Positions 62,272-64,000 of a stretch of 64,000 nucleotides of DNA are shown here, piece after piece. The stretch is from Undibacter mobilis (GTDB lineage: Bacteria > Pseudomonadota > Alphaproteobacteria > Rhizobiales > Xanthobacteraceae), in NCBI RefSeq assembly GCF_003367195.1, contig NZ_QRGO01000001.1, forward strand, positions 792,501 through 856,500. The letters run 5' to 3'. The position numbers and the translations under genes are program-made. Below the pieces are notes generated by a model. That model saw nothing but the letters and a program-made list of their open reading frames with translations, was not told the DNA's origin and searched no databases. How positions within the stretch are numbered: the first letter of the stretch is position 1; every line of letters begins with the position of its first letter.

Positions 62272-63096
62272 TCACGCGTGCTGAATCATCGCGGCTTTCA
62301 CAACGGGCGCTGCGGCGAGTGCGAAGGCCGGAACGGCCGACGGGCTCCCATTGCCGTAAATGGCCGTCAACTCTTCCTTGCCGAGACCGGCCACGGGTGC
62401 ATCGAGCACAACGCAGCCGTTCTTCATCGCCACCACGCGATCGGCGAAGCGGCGGGCCAGGTCGGTCTGGTGCAGGCTGCACAGCACGGCAATGCCCTGC
62501 TCATGGGCGATCGAACGCAGCAGCCCGAGGACATTCTCCGCCGCCGCGGGGTCCAGGCTGGCGACCGGCTCGTCGGCCAGAATGATCCGGCTTTGCTGCG
62601 CGACGACGCGGGCAATGGCAACGCGCTGCTGCTGGCCACCGGACAGGCTGTCGGCGCGTTGATAGGCCTTGTCGAGAAGACCGACGCGATCGAGCGCCGC
62701 CAAGGCCAACTGGCGATCCTCGCGGCTGAAGGCGCGCAGCACGGCGCGTAAAGTGCCGATGCTGCCGAGGCGCCCGGCCAGCACATTGTCGATCGCGGAC
62801 AGCCGGCCGATCAGGTTGAATTGCTGAAAGATAAGCCCCATGACGCGGCGTTGCCGGCGCAGACGGCGGCCCTCGAGCGTGTCGACGCGCTGGCCATCGA
62901 CATAGACGCAGCCGGCGTCCGGTCGCACCAGGCGGCTGACGCAGCGGAAGACGGTGGACTTGCCGGAGCCTGACGGCCCGAGCAGCGCAACGAATTCGCC
63001 CGGCCCAACCGACAGCGACACGCCGCCCACCGCGCGCATGGTGCCGAAGGATTTGGCAAGATCGTCGATACGAAGCACCTGCGGGGAAACGCTCAT
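62272..63096 (-). CDS. phnC: Phosphonate-type ABC transporter ATPase
   Basis: A 274-residue ABC ATPase of the PhnC group. Walker A is GPSGSGKSTVFR near residue 42, the signature motif LSGGQQQRVAIARV near residue 155 and Walker B ILADEPVASLDP near 178. It energises import of phosphonate, phosphite or phosphate-like compounds with PhnD and PhnE. Its ATG shares one base with the phnE stop. No C-P lyase or phosphonatase gene is within the window, so the exact ligand is open. Confidence 0.93.
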   Translation of the reverse strand: MSVSPQVLRIDDLAKSFGTMRAVGGVSLSVGPGEFVALLGPSGSGKSTVFRCVSRLVRPDAGCVYVDGQRVDTLEGRRLRRQRRVMGLIFQQFNLIGRLSAIDNVLAGRLGSIGTLRAVLRAFSREDRQLALAALDRVGLLDKAYQRADSLSGGQQQRVAIARVVAQQSRIILADEPVASLDPAAAENVLGLLRSIAHEQGIAVLCSLHQTDLARRFADRVVAMKNGCVVLDAPVAGLGKEELTAIYGNGSPSAVPAFALAAAPVVKAAMIQHA

Positions 63097-63920
63097 TATA
63101 CCAGCCTCCGCCGCAGCCAGGCGCTAAGCTGGTCGATGATCGTCACCATCACCAGCACGATGGCGGTCAGCGTCAACAACCGCTGGAAGTCGAGAAGGTC
63201 GATGGCGGCCTTGATCTCAATGCCAATGCCGCCGGCGCCGACGATGCCGAGGATCGTCGAGGTGCGCACATTCGCTTCCCAGACATAAAGCGACACCGAA
63301 GCGAGATTGGGCAGCGCCGAAGGCAAGAGCGCGTAGGTGACGATACTGGTGCGGCCAGCGCCGGTCATGGCCGCCGCTTCGAGCGGCGCGAGCGGCACTG
63401 TCTCGATGGCCTCGCTGTAGAGCTTGGCGATGACGCCGATGGAATGGACGATCATGCCGAGCACGCCGGCGAATGGGCCGAGGCCGACGGCCGCGACGAA
63501 CAGAATGGCGAACACCACCGTGTCGATGCCGCGAAAGGCATTGATCAGCCAGCGCATCGGCACGCCGAACCACGGCCACGGCATGACGTTTCGCGAGATC
63601 AGGACGCTGAGCGGAAAAGCGAGGATCGTCGCGACCGTCGTCGCCACGGTCGCAATAGCGACCGTCTCCAACGCGCGCAGCGACATGACGTCGAGTTCAT
63701 TGAGCTGCGGCGGCCAGCCCCGCGCAGCCCAGGCCGCAAGGCGCGGCAGACCGGATGCGAGTTTGCCGAGATCGACTTCGCTCAACCGGACGCAAAGCAC
63801 GAAGAAGGCGATCAAGGCGATGGCGAGCACCACGCGGCCGGCGATCTTCGCAGACAGCCACACGATGGGCGGCTCGCGATAACTGCCGTCGTCCAGACGC
63901 ACCGGGGCTTGTTGCTGCAT
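63096..63920 (-). CDS. phnE: Phosphonate-type ABC transporter permease
   Basis: A 274-residue permease of the PhnE family, with six hydrophobic segments and the EAA-type loop EAAAMTGAGRTSIVTYALLPSALPN. A family-typical VGAGGIGIEIKAAI segment is near the end. ATG 63920 (MQQQAPVRL) is preferred; an upstream in-frame start exists at 63962 but would lie inside the hairpin. It is preceded on the leftward transcript by a hairpin and the probable phnD tail. Confidence 0.92.
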   Translation of the reverse strand: MQQQAPVRLDDGSYREPPIVWLSAKIAGRVVLAIALIAFFVLCVRLSEVDLGKLASGLPRLAAWAARGWPPQLNELDVMSLRALETVAIATVATTVATILAFPLSVLISRNVMPWPWFGVPMRWLINAFRGIDTVVFAILFVAAVGLGPFAGVLGMIVHSIGVIAKLYSEAIETVPLAPLEAAAMTGAGRTSIVTYALLPSALPNLASVSLYVWEANVRTSTILGIVGAGGIGIEIKAAIDLLDFQRLLTLTAIVLVMVTIIDQLSAWLRRRLV

Positions 63921-63937
63921 GAATGCCTCGAAATAGC

Positions 63938-63966
63938 GAAAGTGCGCCGCGACGCGGCGCACTTTC
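63938..63966 (-). other. Perfect palindrome between phnD and phnE
   Basis: GAAAGTGCGCCGCG and CGCGGCGCACTTTC, 14-bp arms, are separated by a single base, giving a very stable RNA hairpin in the 63-nt gap between the phnE start and the phnD stop. It has no T-run after it, so it may protect phnD mRNA or partly halt transcription. Confidence 0.82.
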
Positions 63967-63983
63967 CTGATCTACGGAAAAGC

Positions 63984-64000
63984 TCAGACCTGCTTCTTCA
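63984..64000 (-). CDS. Last codons of a leftward gene, probably phnD
   Basis: Reading leftward from the window edge, codons for Lys-Lys-Gln-Val are followed by TGA (63986-63984). A gene ending here just upstream of phnE and phnC is most likely the phosphonate-binding protein phnD, judging from the usual order. Only four complete codons are visible. Confidence 0.45.

Overview
The window is GC-rich chromosomal DNA of an alphaproteobacterium, most likely order Hyphomicrobiales (Rhizobiales), Bradyrhizobium/Xanthobacteraceae-like. The reasons are the aerobic cobaltochelatase genes cobS and cobT, a core gene order familiar from that order (Suv3-like helicase, S4 protein, FdxA, CarD; and aroK, aroB, hemolysin-like protein, BolA, J-domain protein, cobS, cobT), the many transport operons (ABC, TRAP, Phn), and a GTCATTCCGGGGC-type palindromic repeat between cobS and cobT. 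No phage, transposon, CRISPR or plasmid genes are visible. The only RNA gene found is a tRNA-Arg(CCT).

Layout. 1-9213: a purine island, with a BMP-type ABC importer (ATPase, two permeases, binding protein), a divergently read 8-oxoguanine deaminase, and a two-gene molybdenum hydroxylase in which the 2Fe-2S and Mo domains are fused. 9435-16192: a three-gene predicted amidoligase system (transglutaminase-DUF2126, ATP-grasp fused to alpha-E, second transglutaminase). 16189-18757: di-heme oxidoreductase, DSD1-type PLP enzyme and tRNA-Arg. 18861-25557: dipeptidase, FCD-type GntR regulator, complete TRAP transporter and an IlvD/Edd dehydratase. 25596-30350: SNase-like protein, M48-LysM lipoprotein, extradiol-dioxygenase-like protein and two envelope proteins. 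30542-37711: carD, fdxA, S4 protein, helicase, DUF3108 protein and rpmB.

37869-43383: hybrid histidine kinase, phytase-esterase-like protein and cobT. 43503-49024: cobS, J-domain protein, bolA, CBS/CNNM protein, aroB, aroK and a 50-residue membrane protein. 49058-55544: xerD, a JmjC-like cupin overlapping a FemAB-like acetyltransferase, accA, a YkuD L,D-transpeptidase and a GIY-YIG protein. 55554-61380: a small coiled-coil protein, YccF, and a leftward operon of citryl-CoA lyase-like protein, PaaK-like CoA ligase and TRAP transporter, with its GntR regulator divergent at 61549. 62272-64000: leftward phnC and phnE plus the last codons of a probable phnD.

How they fit together. Three catabolic units (purines; a TRAP substrate with a dehydratase; a TRAP substrate with CoA ligase and lyase) pair an importer with the enzymes that process its substrate, and two of them sit next to FCD-type GntR regulators with palindromic TTGT/ACAA sites. 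Three transport operons carry strong hairpins between the binding-protein gene and the permease gene, which suggests a shared way to keep binding protein in excess. The leads most worth following are the amidoligase cluster without a nearby Anbu peptidase, the TRAP/CoA-ligase/citryl-CoA-lyase operon, the paired operators 63 bp apart, and a hairpin covering the bolA ribosome-binding region.
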